Source of the DNA: Candolleomyces eurysporus
Lineage: Eukaryota; Basidiomycota; Agaricomycetes; Agaricales; Psathyrellaceae
Reading direction: 5' to 3'
Length of the DNA stretch: 64,000 nucleotides
Assembly (NCBI GenBank): GCA_027579435.1
Contig: JANBPK010000810.1
Location: forward strand, 1-64,000
This document shows positions 24,544 through 36,241 of this stretch, in pieces. A program made the position numbers and the translations under genes. Within the stretch, counting starts at the first letter, position 1. Every line of letters starts with the position of its first letter. The notes under the pieces are model-generated. The model saw nothing but the letters and a program-made list of their open reading frames with translations. It ran no database searches and was not told the DNA's origin.

Positions 24544-26255
24544 CTACGAAAGATACTTCTTCCTACCCTTGAGATCCGCATAGCGATCAGGTTTAGGTGG
24601 TCGTCCATACGCAGGCTCGGGTTGTTCTGAGGAAAAGAAAGTCAGCCAAATGTCTCTTTCTCAAATCATACAAGAAAAGACACATACCGAGAACATCCTT
24701 GTAAATGGCGGACACGGACTCGTCCCAAATCTCCCTGAACATGCCAACACCACCACCCCTCTTCGCACTCAACCCCCACTCCTTGCAAAACTCCCTCACA
24801 TTAAACCCTAACCTATCCTCATCCTTGATCACAGGGATATCCAACTGCTGAGACGTAGGCACGCCAGGCTGGGCACGCGCTTCGGTGTTTCGACCGTACC
24901 AACCTGCCTTGTGGTCAAGAGGCTCAAGGGGTTTCTGAGGGATGAGAAGGAGAGTATAGCGGTGGTATGGTGTCCCCTTTTGAGGGTGAGGAGGGACATA
25001 TTTTGTGTGGGTGTTCAGATCAAGAATTTGCCCGGTGTGGCTGGCGGAGAGAGGGACATTGGGTCTGAGTGCAATGTCAGTTTAGGATCTTACAGTAGAA
25101 GGGTTTCCCACATACTTGAGCCAATGAAGGTAGGTCGTGTACGACGCGTTCTCGGGATCAGGAACGTCTAAACACAATATTTAGTCTATATTCGTGATGA
25201 AACCTTTAGCAAGAACTAACCTGGGTCGACGAGCATCATCGTATACAAACGAGTATCGGTATGATACACATTGGCATACAATCTTGGGGCTTCAAGCGTC
25301 TGTCGAAATGCGCATACATTAATCCTGTAAACCAGCATGACAGCTTGCAAAGACTCACGTTTTTCGGCCGCAAGAAAGCACCAGGTTCATACAAGAAGAC
25401 AGCATTGTTGTGCTCCCTCATCTGCTCAACACCATCCGCCTTTACGACCAAGCGAAGATCGACGGAGGGCCGAATCTCTGGAAGAATGTCAGGAACAACG
25501 TGCATTTGGTAAACACGCTCCATCTGGAATAAATATGTTAATATAACGCATTGGAAAGCCAAACAAAGAGACTGACCAACAAATCCAAGTCTCCTTCCTT
25601 CCTCCACCGTTGCTCAAGGAGGTGCCGGTGGGATGGCTTAGCCATATCAGCTGCAAAGGCCAATATCAATAAAAATTCATCTAGAAGCCAGCATAAGGAA
25701 CATACCCATAGCATTCCTAACCTTCCACCTCACATCCGGCAGGTTCACCTCGCTCTGCACCTGCACAATATGCAACTTCTCCCTCAAACTCTCCAACTCC
25801 TCGTCCAACTTCTTCGCTTCCTCACTCTCCTTCTCCATCGCCTGATACTTGGCTTCCAGCCCGTCAATCTTACCCTTCAGCTCCGTCGCCTCCGTGACGA
25901 GCTTTGCCCCGTCTTCCCTGACATATTGCAATGCAAGGTCATACGCGGGTACGACACCGGACGCCAGCGGACGATTCCATTTGCGTGGACTCTCCAGCGA
26001 AATTTGCGGTCGCTTCGTCGGAATCTTGTACTTGCGCTTCCGACGGCCAGCGGTCTCAGCAGCTGCACTTTCCTGAGCCGCCGCTGGCTTGGTGGTGCTG
26101 GCTGTTTGAGCTGCCGGAGCTGCTGCCGGGGGTGGTGGTGGTTCTGCCGACCCAGCGTTCGAGGGCGTCGCCAATCCAGAGTTTCCCCTCCGGAGGGCGG
26201 CGAGGGGCCTAGAGACGCCAGTCCTCAGCGTCGAGAGCCTGTTGAGAGAGAGCAT
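24544..26255 (-). CDS. MRPL35: Mitochondrial large-subunit ribosomal protein mL38
   Basis: The start MLSLNRLSTLRTGVSRPL is a typical mitochondrial leader, chosen over an upstream Met at 26360 because the leader begins there. A Pro/Ala-rich linker and basic RRKRKYKIPTKRP follow, then RKWNRPLASGVVPAYDLALQ, a coiled coil (KLDEELESLREKL) and INLPDVRW-like SEVNLPDVRWKVRNAM. Further exons give ADMAKPSHRHLLEQRW, MERVYQMHVVPDILPE, EPGAFLRPKN and the PEBP-like fold (LYTMMLVDPDVPD, YTTYLHWL, PHPQKGTPYHRY), ending GRKKYLS. This is mL38 (yeast MRPL35), a structural protein of the mitochondrial ribosome with a phosphatidylethanolamine-binding-protein fold. All parts are present in order. Confidence 0.92.
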
Positions 26256-26757
26256 GGAGAGCGAGTATGACAGCAAGCGGTCCGAATTTTTTTTGGACGT
26301 CGCGTTTCGTGACGCTTCCGTTTGCGTCTGTTTGGCTGCGGCCTCTTTGCACAGCCACACAAGGACTTGGCCTCTCAGATTCGCTCCGTTCAGAGTTCGT
26401 TCATGGCAATGCAGTGTATTTCAGATAGATAGCAATAAAAAAAGAGACCCAGGCTAATATATGTATTAGTACCTAGAGTGCATACAAGTAGTATTTGAGA
26501 CAGACAAGATGATGATGGGGTAGCGCGCGAGAGAGGACATAATCGATGCATGATGAAGGAGATACGAATACAATGAGAGCATACAGCCATAAGCACACAA
26601 ACAGCAACGAGAATATACAACAATAATAATAGTGCAAGCGATAAGCAATGTGGGAGCGTGTCAAGACGATGACCAACTAGTACAGAAGGGATTAGGGTAA
26701 TGAATGACCGTGGGGGGTGGGGGGTATGAATCGAATAAACAGTACTTTTGCAGCGGC
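26256..26757. other. Intergenic region
   Basis: About 500 bp between the mL38 start and the FYVE gene stop, both on the minus strand. It includes the mL38 promoter side and an AT-rich stretch (26440-26660) likely to be the FYVE 3' UTR. No gene was seen. Confidence 0.5.
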
Positions 26758-28028
26758 TCAGTTAGTAGCCTGTGGTGATCTTCTCGACAAGACCACATCC
26801 ACCGATTCTGGCCGTTGACTCATATAGCGATACCGGATTTCACCATCCGTGATAATGGGATTCTGTCGTCTCCGCCGCTCCTCTCGCTCCTCTCTCTCCA
26901 TCTCCAACTCGTATGGCGCCTTGCCACCGACGACGGGTGGTCGGTAGCCGTCGAGGACCGGCGATTGTTTGGGTTCCCACCGGCCGCCGCCAGTGGCTTT
27001 GCACAGCACCGACGACCGTCTTAGTGGATAGGCATCGAGCTCGCCGTAGGAACGCTCGAGCTGGATGGAAAGAGGAAGATGGGCAGTACGGAGAGTGGAG
27101 GTATTTCGTGTCCGTTGACACGAGTTGCTGTGTGCCGAGTGGGTGGTATTCAGGGAGGAGTTGCTGCCAGATGGGCGAAGCGAGCGTGTTCGTTGGGAAG
27201 TGGGGGAGTCGGAGGGAAGGGAGCCGCGGCTTGAGAGTGAGCTATCGCTCCCGTCACGTCTTGAGAGGGCGCTCAAGGGCATCTTGAACATGGAGATTGG
27301 ATGTGAGTGGGAGCGTTTCATCGAGGGTCGCGTGGGGGTATGGGGTGATGAGCGCACGCCGTAAACCTGGTCGTAGCAGTCGTCGCATACCCGCGCGTTG
27401 ACGATCGGAGACTCGGGCGACTCGTATTCCACGATGCGGTGGTTGCGTGGGGGATGGACGAAGGGGAGATTCGAAGTGTCGAGGAGTGGTGTGGTGCGCT
27501 GGGTGCAAGCCCCGCAGAATACGCCGCCGCATTTGCGACAATGCTGAAAGGCCACGTCAATACGCGTCGCTGGACACAGAGAAGGCGCACACTCACATGT
27601 CTGCGCTCAAAGAGGCCAAAGGAGACTCTGCAGTAGAAGTTGTCGCACACGGAGGCGAGACGGTCGGGCTAAGACACGACATCAGATGGTGTTGATGCGG
27701 CCACAGCGACGGAACACATACCTTCCAGAGGTCCTTTTCCAGGAGAACCGCGAGATGGTCGTTGGGCCGGTCCATGGAGGCAAGCACGGATGGGGCGGGG
27801 ACGTCATAGAGACTGGAGGAGGACGAGGAGACACCGCTGTGGGAGAGGGAGGGGAGAGAGACCGGGGACGCTGGGGGGAGGGCATCAGTGGGGTCNGGGG
27901 GACGGCTCGGTGGCCGTGGGGGACATACATGGACGGAGGTCGAGGTCGGCGGGGTGGTCGTCGCTGTCTGCGACGACGAGGGGCTGGGAGGAGGCGAAGG
28001 CGGCAAGGGCAGCAGCGAGGGCGGACAT
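26758..28028 (-). CDS. FYVE-type zinc-finger protein
   Basis: The start is MSALAAALAAFASSQPL (ATG at 28028). A Ser/Pro-rich segment leads to DLWKPDRLASVCDNFYCRV, then across two introns [21 protein letters not shown] and ARVCDDCYDQVYG. W-K-P-D and RRHHCR are FYVE signatures for phosphatidylinositol-3-phosphate binding on endosomes, but the first Cys pair is spaced C-x4-C, where classic FYVE has C-x2-C. The C-terminal 170 residues are Ser/Arg-rich and disordered, with a charged helix (EMEREEREERRRRQ). The N at 27896 lies in exon 1 in a G run and the frame shifts there, so the true base count is probably different. Endosomal membrane targeting is inferred. Confidence 0.85.
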
Positions 28029-31000
28029 GGCGAGCGCTAGGAATTGTGGGACAGAGATTGGATGGATGGTTTAATAGACACAGTTGACCGTCCAAATGGG
28101 TCTCCGGGATCCTGCTCGAATGGGGATCAGATCAGATCGGAGATCCCATCGGAAGAACACACGCGGCGTCACTCGTCACGCGTGACAGCGCCGCACACAT
28201 ATTTTTTTCCCCATTTTTATTTTCGGGCCGTGCTGGGCCAGTCTCCGCTCCGCTTGGCCGCGGCTCTCGTGTGCGCGGGTTTACGTCTGGGCAGCTTCTG
28301 AGTCCATCTCCCCGCGACACCCCTCGCGCTCTGCAAGAACGCCAGCACCACCTCGTACACCGCTGCCATCGTCCGTTCCCATCCCCGCGCACCCCAGGCC
28401 CTGGCCCGCCCCCCATCAGCAGCCGCCATAGTAATAGTATCCACGCCCGTTTTCAAATGCTACGCCTGCAGCGTGCTCCCCCAGCTTGGCCCCATGTAGC
28501 CTCTTTGCAATCCCCTCTAGCCACGCTGGCACACTGGGGTCTATAGTCTGCCCCGGATGACCTGCCCACTCCTTTGATATCGATTATCATAATCGACCAT
28601 CTAATCACAGCACATCCTGTCTGCTGTCCTGTGCCACAGTTCACAAACGAGCCACTTTCTGGGGAACTTTTGAGCCTCTTCTTGGTCAGGCTGCATCCTG
28701 CACGTCACGCCGCGCCGCTGCCTCGGTCCGACTCCGAGCCCTGAGCCCGCCTTCCCCTCCCCACCTATCTATCCATCCATCAATCATCCATCCCGACCAG
28801 GGTCTCGTGAGCTGCTATATCCTATTAGACGGCGCATTCAGTCCTCCCTTCGAGAAACTTTGGACGACGTCCCGCCACCAGGGTCGCTTTTTCCTTGCCA
28901 ACAATATGCGCCTCCCAAGGGAAGATTCCTATGTTCTATGCTAGCCTCAAACGGGTTCAATTACTTACATACTGGTCTCTTGGTGCCTTGCAGAGCGTTC
29001 CAATTAACGTGACATTTGGTACCGGCTTACTGATGCGCCATGCATGATACCTTCCCATTTGTTCTCCACCAATCGCATCCATTCGGTTTGCTGACTTGAA
29101 GCTTCCATTTTTTGCATAGGGCGTACGAAAATGAACCCACCTCGAAGAACCCAAGTCCATCGTTATCCACTCCCCCACAGCGGTATGTAATTATTGACGG
29201 AATTCCTTGTTTTTCGCATCAAAATCTGTGTCTCCGAATGTCCAGTCGTCCCGTTGGTGCTGAGTGGTGTAGCTACGTATACGTTAAACGCTAAGCGGGG
29301 CGCTCTAGCTTCTACCCGGCCATGAGCGTCTACAACTTCCGTTTCAGGATACCCAGGAGTGTCTGGCTCTGCAACGTGTCCGAGATGCATACTCATCTCG
29401 GGTACACCACCTCATGTCGACGTCAGTAGATAACCAGAAAGTGTAGTCCCCAAATTCGAAACCCTTTAAGCCTGAAAGCAAGCCTTCCTTTCACCGGAGG
29501 GTGGGGCCCGGCACTGTGACCGGTGAAGAGCCGGGTTCTGGTGCCACCTCGTACCATCCATATGCCACAATGCCGTACATTCCAGCTCTCCATGTGCGGT
29601 CCAACCTCACCGTATCTACATTTCTACAGTGCACATGAAGCTCAAGCCTCCTACGTGCTATAACCTGCTCTTCCGCTGGGTCGGCATACGGCCTAGGTTA
29701 CCCTACCCGCTATGCGCAGTGCGATGACCGGCATCCCACTGCCACTACTACATAAATAATCTGTTTTACCGAATTTTAACTTCGATCGCACCTTTTCTTA
29801 GAAACCTATTCAGAAGAGCTGGCAGTCGATCATGTTTGATCGCAGAGTAGCATGGCTCGCCCCACAGGCACACACAGCCCTGGTTCCTTTGGCTGTACCT
29901 CCCTAACGGTAACCCAATCACCGCGAGACAGATGGTGAAAGACTCGAGCGGGATGGGCTAATATTTGATCCATACAGTAGATCGGTAAGACGGTCACGAC
30001 ACTCGGGGGGCGCGGATGAGTAAGGGCGGGCGTGACTTTGAATTCGTCGCGACGGACTCAGCTCGAGTCGGGGTCTGAGACGAGAAGAGTGGTGCCATAC
30101 ACCCAAGACCTATTCCCCCTTTCCAAACTGCTCCCTGACATGCTTCCCCTGATTCTTTCTCCCCGACTACACCTAAAAGTCTCGTTCAATTCTCTCTAGT
30201 TCTAGTCATCCGCCCGCCGACTGGGAATGGAAGCTAATGACGCTGGTTGACTCGGTCTATCCCATTTGTAAAGCCTCGACGTACGACGCGTACGATGAAC
30301 GCGTAATCCTCTCATCTCTCTCTCTTCAATTCTAGACCCCAAAATTCATTCCTATTTGCATAACTGTAGCACCTTCCGGAAAAGGCCTCCATATTTCCAT
30401 TTCTTCCCCGTGCCCTAAACAGGACCTGTGCAGCGATGTGCTGCGTACCGCCACGCCGTGTCAGAAATCACAGGTACTGGATGCACTGGCTCGAGAACCA
30501 ACTCCACGCCCGGGAATTCCTCACCAGTCGGCCAACCGGTCGGTCACTCTTTGCATTCCATAGTACATACCCATTCCACACCACTGGGTATGCACACCTC
30601 CCAAAGATCACTCGAGTGCTATCCCCTCTTCACCTGGAGACCGGGATATCTAGTATCACATATTGGTCGTAACTTCTGCAATTATCACCTGGTCACGGAA
30701 CACGGAGTTTGAGGTGTATGGGCTTGGGCACATACATGTGGCCACGCGAGCACACTCGAGGTGCCTCACGCTGCGACTCGGACACCTTGTGCGTTCGAAC
30801 GCTTTAGCGAGGGTGAGGGGCACATCTCATCCGAGGAATAAACGACTTTTCTGATCGTATGCGCGCACCTTTTTCCTTCGATGGTTATTCCGAGGTGGGT
30901 CGGTTGCGCCTGTCCCCACAACCTCGAGTTCTTTGTTCACACTGGTTGGCTACATGTCGCGCGCTGCTAGGGTCTCAACCAAGATGCTACGCTGCCTTTA

Positions 31001-31163
31001 GCGAATACTTCGGAGTAACCCTACTTACTCTCATCAACTTTTGTTGTAATAATTCAGTGATAAGCCCCGGACTCCATAAAAGAGGCGTGACGTGCAACTT
31101 TTGATTTTCTCTCGAGGCAATTGTCGATTTCGATTCGATTTGATTTGTTACCGGGGCGGGGGA

Positions 31164-31179
31164 ATTTCGAATTCGAAAT
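31164..31179. repeat. Perfect 16-bp palindrome in the desert
   Basis: ATTTCGAATTCGAAAT is its own reverse complement. It lies in a TTCGA-rich stretch (31127-31185). It could be a dimeric protein-binding site or chance. Confidence 0.6.
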
Positions 31180-31608
31180 CACTTACTTTGGACCGGTCGA
31201 GCGACACTCAAAATCCGAGCTTGTTTCTCTTTTTATTCACACTGGGCACTGCACTGGCAATCATAGCTTTCGGGAGAAGGTGAGCAAACGGACAAATCAA
31301 CGTTAACGTACGGTGGTTCGAGAGAAGGGGAATGACTGGATGGCCGTGACATTACTCCACTTACGCTGACCTTCGCGCTGGAAGTTTCGAAAATTTGGTC
31401 ACTTGAGCTGAGCGCGATGGTGCCGAATGGTTAACAGCATTCCAGGGCACAACCCAACCCGCTCCAAAGGCTCCTTCGGCCGTTTTTGGCTATCGCCCTC
31501 GATTGTCAACGGGTATTATCAAGAGCCCTTACTCACCTTCGGGAGAAATTTCTGTCGACGACGGTATACCCAGCTATCTGAACTATGTCACAGTCCAGAG
31601 AAACTGAC

Positions 31609-31709
31609 TTGGGCGCCCCGCCGGGTCTGTCAGCTGGGCTCCCGCTGTGCTCAGAGNCCGAGGGAAAAATTGGGGGCGCCCCGCCGCCNGGGTCAGTCAC
31701 CTGGGCTCG
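31609..31709. repeat. Imperfect GC-rich direct repeat with two Ns
   Basis: TTGGGCGCCCCGCCG...GTC.GTCAGCTGGGCTC at 31609-31641 recurs with small changes at 31670-31709, about 60 bp apart. Ns stand at 31657 and 31689, so assembly is uncertain here. Confidence 0.5.
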
Positions 31710-34700
31710 CGGTGGCGAAGCGACGTCGTTAACCATGACGATTTCTCATCGACCCGCTTGTCGAATGTATCGATATCCCTCTTGTCACTCACAAGCTTGT
31801 CGTCTGCCGGTGGGGGTTTTCTCAGCGCCCTCGGGAGTCGGTGAATAAAGGTGTTCAAGACACAAACGGGTTTGAGGAGTTGTGGAGATCTAGAAAAAGC
31901 GAAAAGAGGGACCGTCCTTCAAGGGACCTGGGCGTCCAGAAATGTCAAAAGTCAAGTCAAGTGAATCCTACTTTGGACATTCGCATTCTTCACCCGGTCA
32001 CATTAACTGCAACGAGTAAACTGTTTAATTCTTCCAGAATTTCGAGTCGCGTGCACAGATGACCAAGGGCACCATCAGCGTGCCAGCGCTGGCTGAGTAT
32101 CTATCCGGTTGTGTGGCATGGCAAAGGAAGGACAAAGGGGATCCGTGACTTGGTTAGTAAAACGAACGTGCTTCTATCAAGTTCAATCAGCGTGTGTCCA
32201 TGAGCCGCAGATCAATGTGGCTAGCAAAGTAAACTGCAAAGAAGGGTCTGATAAGTCGAGGGTAACCCTATTGATGAATCCCAAGATATCGTGACAGACG
32301 ATGTGATGGTCGCCAGAAGCAATAACTCGTCGAGCTCAAGTTCCGGCCAAGCGAGAGTGCGAGGCGATTTGATTGGGCGATCAATCACGAGTGGCGGCCC
32401 GCCCATGTTGAACGGTTTTGGGATGTGGGTCCAGCCAGGCCCGATGCTGCACCCCACCCAAGCTACGTGAATAATAATGGGCTGAGAGTGGATTATTTTG
32501 AAATAAATCTCAACCCACTCGGGATCGTCATAAGTATAGTATAGGTCCATATTTGCGCCCCGAGCTTGTTTGGCTGAGATCAATCCAATCAAGGATGTGG
32601 GTCCCACCGAACCGGCAATCCCTCCCCCAAACAAGCCTCCTGAGATTAACAGAAGTTTTCAACGCAAATGGGAGAAAATCTCTTCGGAACACTGACTTCA
32701 GGCCATATACTACTTATCTTTCAGTGCGCAGGCGGCGTGATACTGGTCTTCAACTGAATTCATGGTGACGTTTACAGCAAGTGTGTCTCTCAGCGGCGTC
32801 GGCATCAAATAGAGTCTCTCACCTTCACGAAACTGCGGACGTTATCATCTCGCTTCTCCTCGCAATTTATATCCGCCCATTCATGCTGTCGTACGCGATG
32901 GAGATGTCAGGCCCGACTTCACGCGACAACGCACACCTCGCACTCTGTATCGGGGCGATAGTCCCAGTGGCTTGATGATAAGAGTGATCGGAATTGTCAC
33001 CTCAGGGAAACGAGGCAGAAAGTTTGATAACGAATACCCAATTCAATTGCAGTGGCTTGGATTGCCATCCAGATGCATGCAGGGACGCGATTGCCGAGGA
33101 TCGTACCGTATGAGTTTGCACCAAGGGTTCAGTGTAACCCCTGTAGAGACTCAAACGGAGGAAAGAATTAAATGCTTGGCTTTGAGCCTGTGACAATAAA
33201 GGGTCATTAGTACAGAGGGTTTTCAGAGCTCCACCATTCGAGCATAATATTACCCCTACTTACACAAGGACGCCGATGCTGAAACCTAGTACTCGGAATT
33301 GCTGGAACTCGGGCTAGATCCAGGCTGGAGTCTCTTTCAACGCACGGCGCTAGCAGGCGGCACACTGGCAGAACAAGCTATATATATCCACGAAAGCGTA
33401 CTTGGATATAACAATCTACTCTGATTTAATATTATAGCTGCGTAGGGAGCCCTTTGAGCTGGAGCTTTTCCAACTTGGGCACGGTATATAAAGTGTTCCT
33501 TAGTCGTTCTCAGAGCTCCATATTGGCTCCATGCAGTGGAAACTCCTTTTCGTAAAAGTGAATATATTGACCTTCAAGTATATTAACTGAAGTGTTTTAC
33601 GTGGAGGGGCCTATGAAAGTCTTTTCCAGACATAGCATAGTCTGGCTTCCAAGATGGGACAGGGGGTTCGATGATCACTACCCACTTGGGTACACACTCG
33701 CTCCGGGCGATCGAGACGGAAGAGAACACTCGCTTGTCCGTGTCGGCATCCGTCCCTTTTTTTGTGATAGGTACATACATACCCTCCGAATACCAATAAG
33801 TCTCATTAAATTCAATAAACTCAAATTCATCAGTGCACATCATTTTCGCAGAGTGCTATGGGAACCGTATAACAGCTACAGGAACTTAGGTTAACCATGC
33901 TCATTTTGGCACGTTGAATGCCTCAGAATAACATAACGCGAGAGCTCACAGCTCCCATCAACGTCTATAACACCTTTCATCTACACACGCTAGACCCATA
34001 AGCATCTCCGCCTCAATCAAGCATGAATTCATAAGTGTTCATGACGTACGGAATAGCCTTCAACCCGAATGATGTCCAGGATATCATGACATACTACTGA
34101 GATTAGCTTGACTTACTCTACACCGAATCAACGTTATCTCTCTCATCCAACTCTTTCTGGGGCTCAGCACTGATGTCAATCTTGCCTCGTGTCGATGGAA
34201 GCTCAGTCCCACAAGTTCAGCCCTTACCACGTTTTCCCGGCCCCTTGCCCAATATGCCCACGTCAGAGGAAGAACCCAACCGCACTTACGCGTTCAACTC
34301 AACCCTGCACTCCTCGCAGCAGATATCATGATGAATGAATGACGGCAAAGAGCCCCAGGCCTCCGTCAAGTTCCCCCATCCTAATAGACGCGTGTACCCT
34401 TTCGCCTTAGACTCGGAGAAAACCTTTTTCAGCCAGCACAGGCGAAGTGCTGGCCACTTAATCTTTTGGGTTACACGTTGTCCGTTGAACGCTCCGTTGA
34501 ACGACATTTACCTTCCGCACCCTGCCTCGAGGCTTCGTCTAAACGCCTCACCCTTGTATTCTTGCGGTGCATGGGGAACGAGGCTGTGGAGGCGCCCGTG
34601 GACCTCGGAATTCGATCGAGCCTTTTTTCTCACCATCTACTCAAAAAGCATTTCTCTCCTTCCTCCGCTCCACTTTCAATACTACGATCCTGAGTAGATA

Positions 34701-36241
34701 GCAGTCATAGATAGAGGTTTAGATAGTACCTCCATGCTCGTTTAGAACTGTTTCCGAGCCAGCGTTACTTCCTATTTGGTTTTGAATGAATGATAAGCGA
34801 TAACATATCCAAGCAACTCAATGCCAAAGTGCGTACGCCGGAACTGTATGCATGTGGATAGCTGGAAAAGGATGGTCGCCGGGGTGAAGAGGCGGAGAGA
34901 AGAACAAGAGCGCTCGAGAAACATGGATAAAGATCGTCCTTCTCAGAAATTTTTACCGTGCTTCTACCCTACGTATCGGCGTCGAAGCGAAAACTTGCAA
35001 ACCTAGGATTGGGATACTCGTTTGTGCACGTCAGTCGCCGGTTGTAGGTAGGGTGGGTGACTGACAGACAGCCTTGTCGTTCGCAATGAACGGTCTACTC
35101 TATTCAATTAAATAGTTCTCACTCTCGTGCACGCCACTTGTCAATTGTCTATCTTCAAGACGTACAAGAACACATACGAGATCGCCATCAAAAAGGTACA
35201 AAGCCAATTACTTTCCTTGCCAACCACACAGATGAAGGACAAACGTCATCCCACTTCAAAGGAAGCATTTATTCAAGACGTCGATGAACCTGAGTCCTGA
35301 GCATGATGGATCGAGAGATCTCACGCATGCCTGCCATAGAGAGAAATAAGTAGGGAACTTGGAAGGAAAGAAGAGGTCCGATCATATTGGCAAGCTATGA
35401 TGCATGCAACTTCCTTCGCCTGGAATAGTATTAGATGATGGCAAGGGGCAACCGGACATCGGACGGCGGTCGTTCCCAACAGAGTTCCTTCCTACAGTAA
35501 ATATCATCATCGAAAACTAACTACAATCGAACAGCTCCAACGTTGACAATTGCAACCCTCCCAAGGCGCATCACCATCACGAACGAGACCAAGAAAGGGA
35601 TATACCAGTGCAGCCCAATTCAAAAAAGCTCCATGCAGATCGGTCTATAGACGTAGTGATCATCACACTGTAACCCCCCCCTGATGCTGATGATGAAGAG
35701 AGAAGGTGTGTCGAGTTGCTCGAAGAGTTAAACGATCAAGGTAGTCGTCGTAAATGAGAGTCACTGATCATCACCGCTGCCCCAACAGAGATAGACATTT
35801 CGAGGTATATCTGTTGATTCCGAGAGCCCGAGATGCACGTTGCATACTGATGATGACGAAGACGGGTTGAAGGAGCAACAGAAGAGAGGGCCGATCACTG
35901 GGCCACGGGGGAATCCACAGCAATCAATGATAAAGTACACCATAAATAAACATACGGTTCCTTGCTTGCAAGGTTATAGCCCTCGTATCCCCCAGCAGCA
36001 TCGCTGTGCCTCTTGACATATACAGTCCCGTCCATATCGCATCTTCGCAGCACAGAGTTGCGGGACCCAGTTACGTTGAATCATTTCTTGAAATTAGAGA
36101 ACACTTCAAAAGAATCGAAGAACCTCTATTTGTGTTTGAAACGGAAGTTTTGATATCGTCGTCTCCGGGGGAGTATGTAAGTAATAGTAGCCTGAAAAAG
36201 AGATGGCACTTCTCAACAGCACAACCCAGACGGAGACACAT

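Larger units (their letters stand above)
28029..36241. other. Gene desert, 8.2 kb
   Basis: No protein family, splice-consistent exon chain, tRNA or rRNA was recognised on either strand over 8.2 kb, against about one gene per 2-3 kb in the coding blocks. Open stretches are all under about 140 codons and unlike known families. The region contains an imperfect GC-rich direct repeat with two Ns (31609-31709), a perfect 16-bp palindrome (31164-31179) and scattered AT-rich TATA-like strings (33380-33500). It may be an old transposon graveyard, a long-noncoding or regulatory interval, or a chromatin domain; the sequence alone does not decide. Confidence 0.55.

Noticed and set aside
22460..30290. Recurring TACGACGCGT strings (near 22468, 25139 and 30282)
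   Set aside because: One copy lies inside mL38 coding sequence and spacing is irregular, so chance is the simplest reading.
33660..33685. GGTTCGATGATC as a tRNA B-box
   Set aside because: No matching A-box, acceptor stem or cloverleaf could be formed around it.
28029..36241. Possible mating pheromone precursor genes in the desert
   Set aside because: No short open frame ends in a CaaX-type motif and no STE3-like receptor is nearby.
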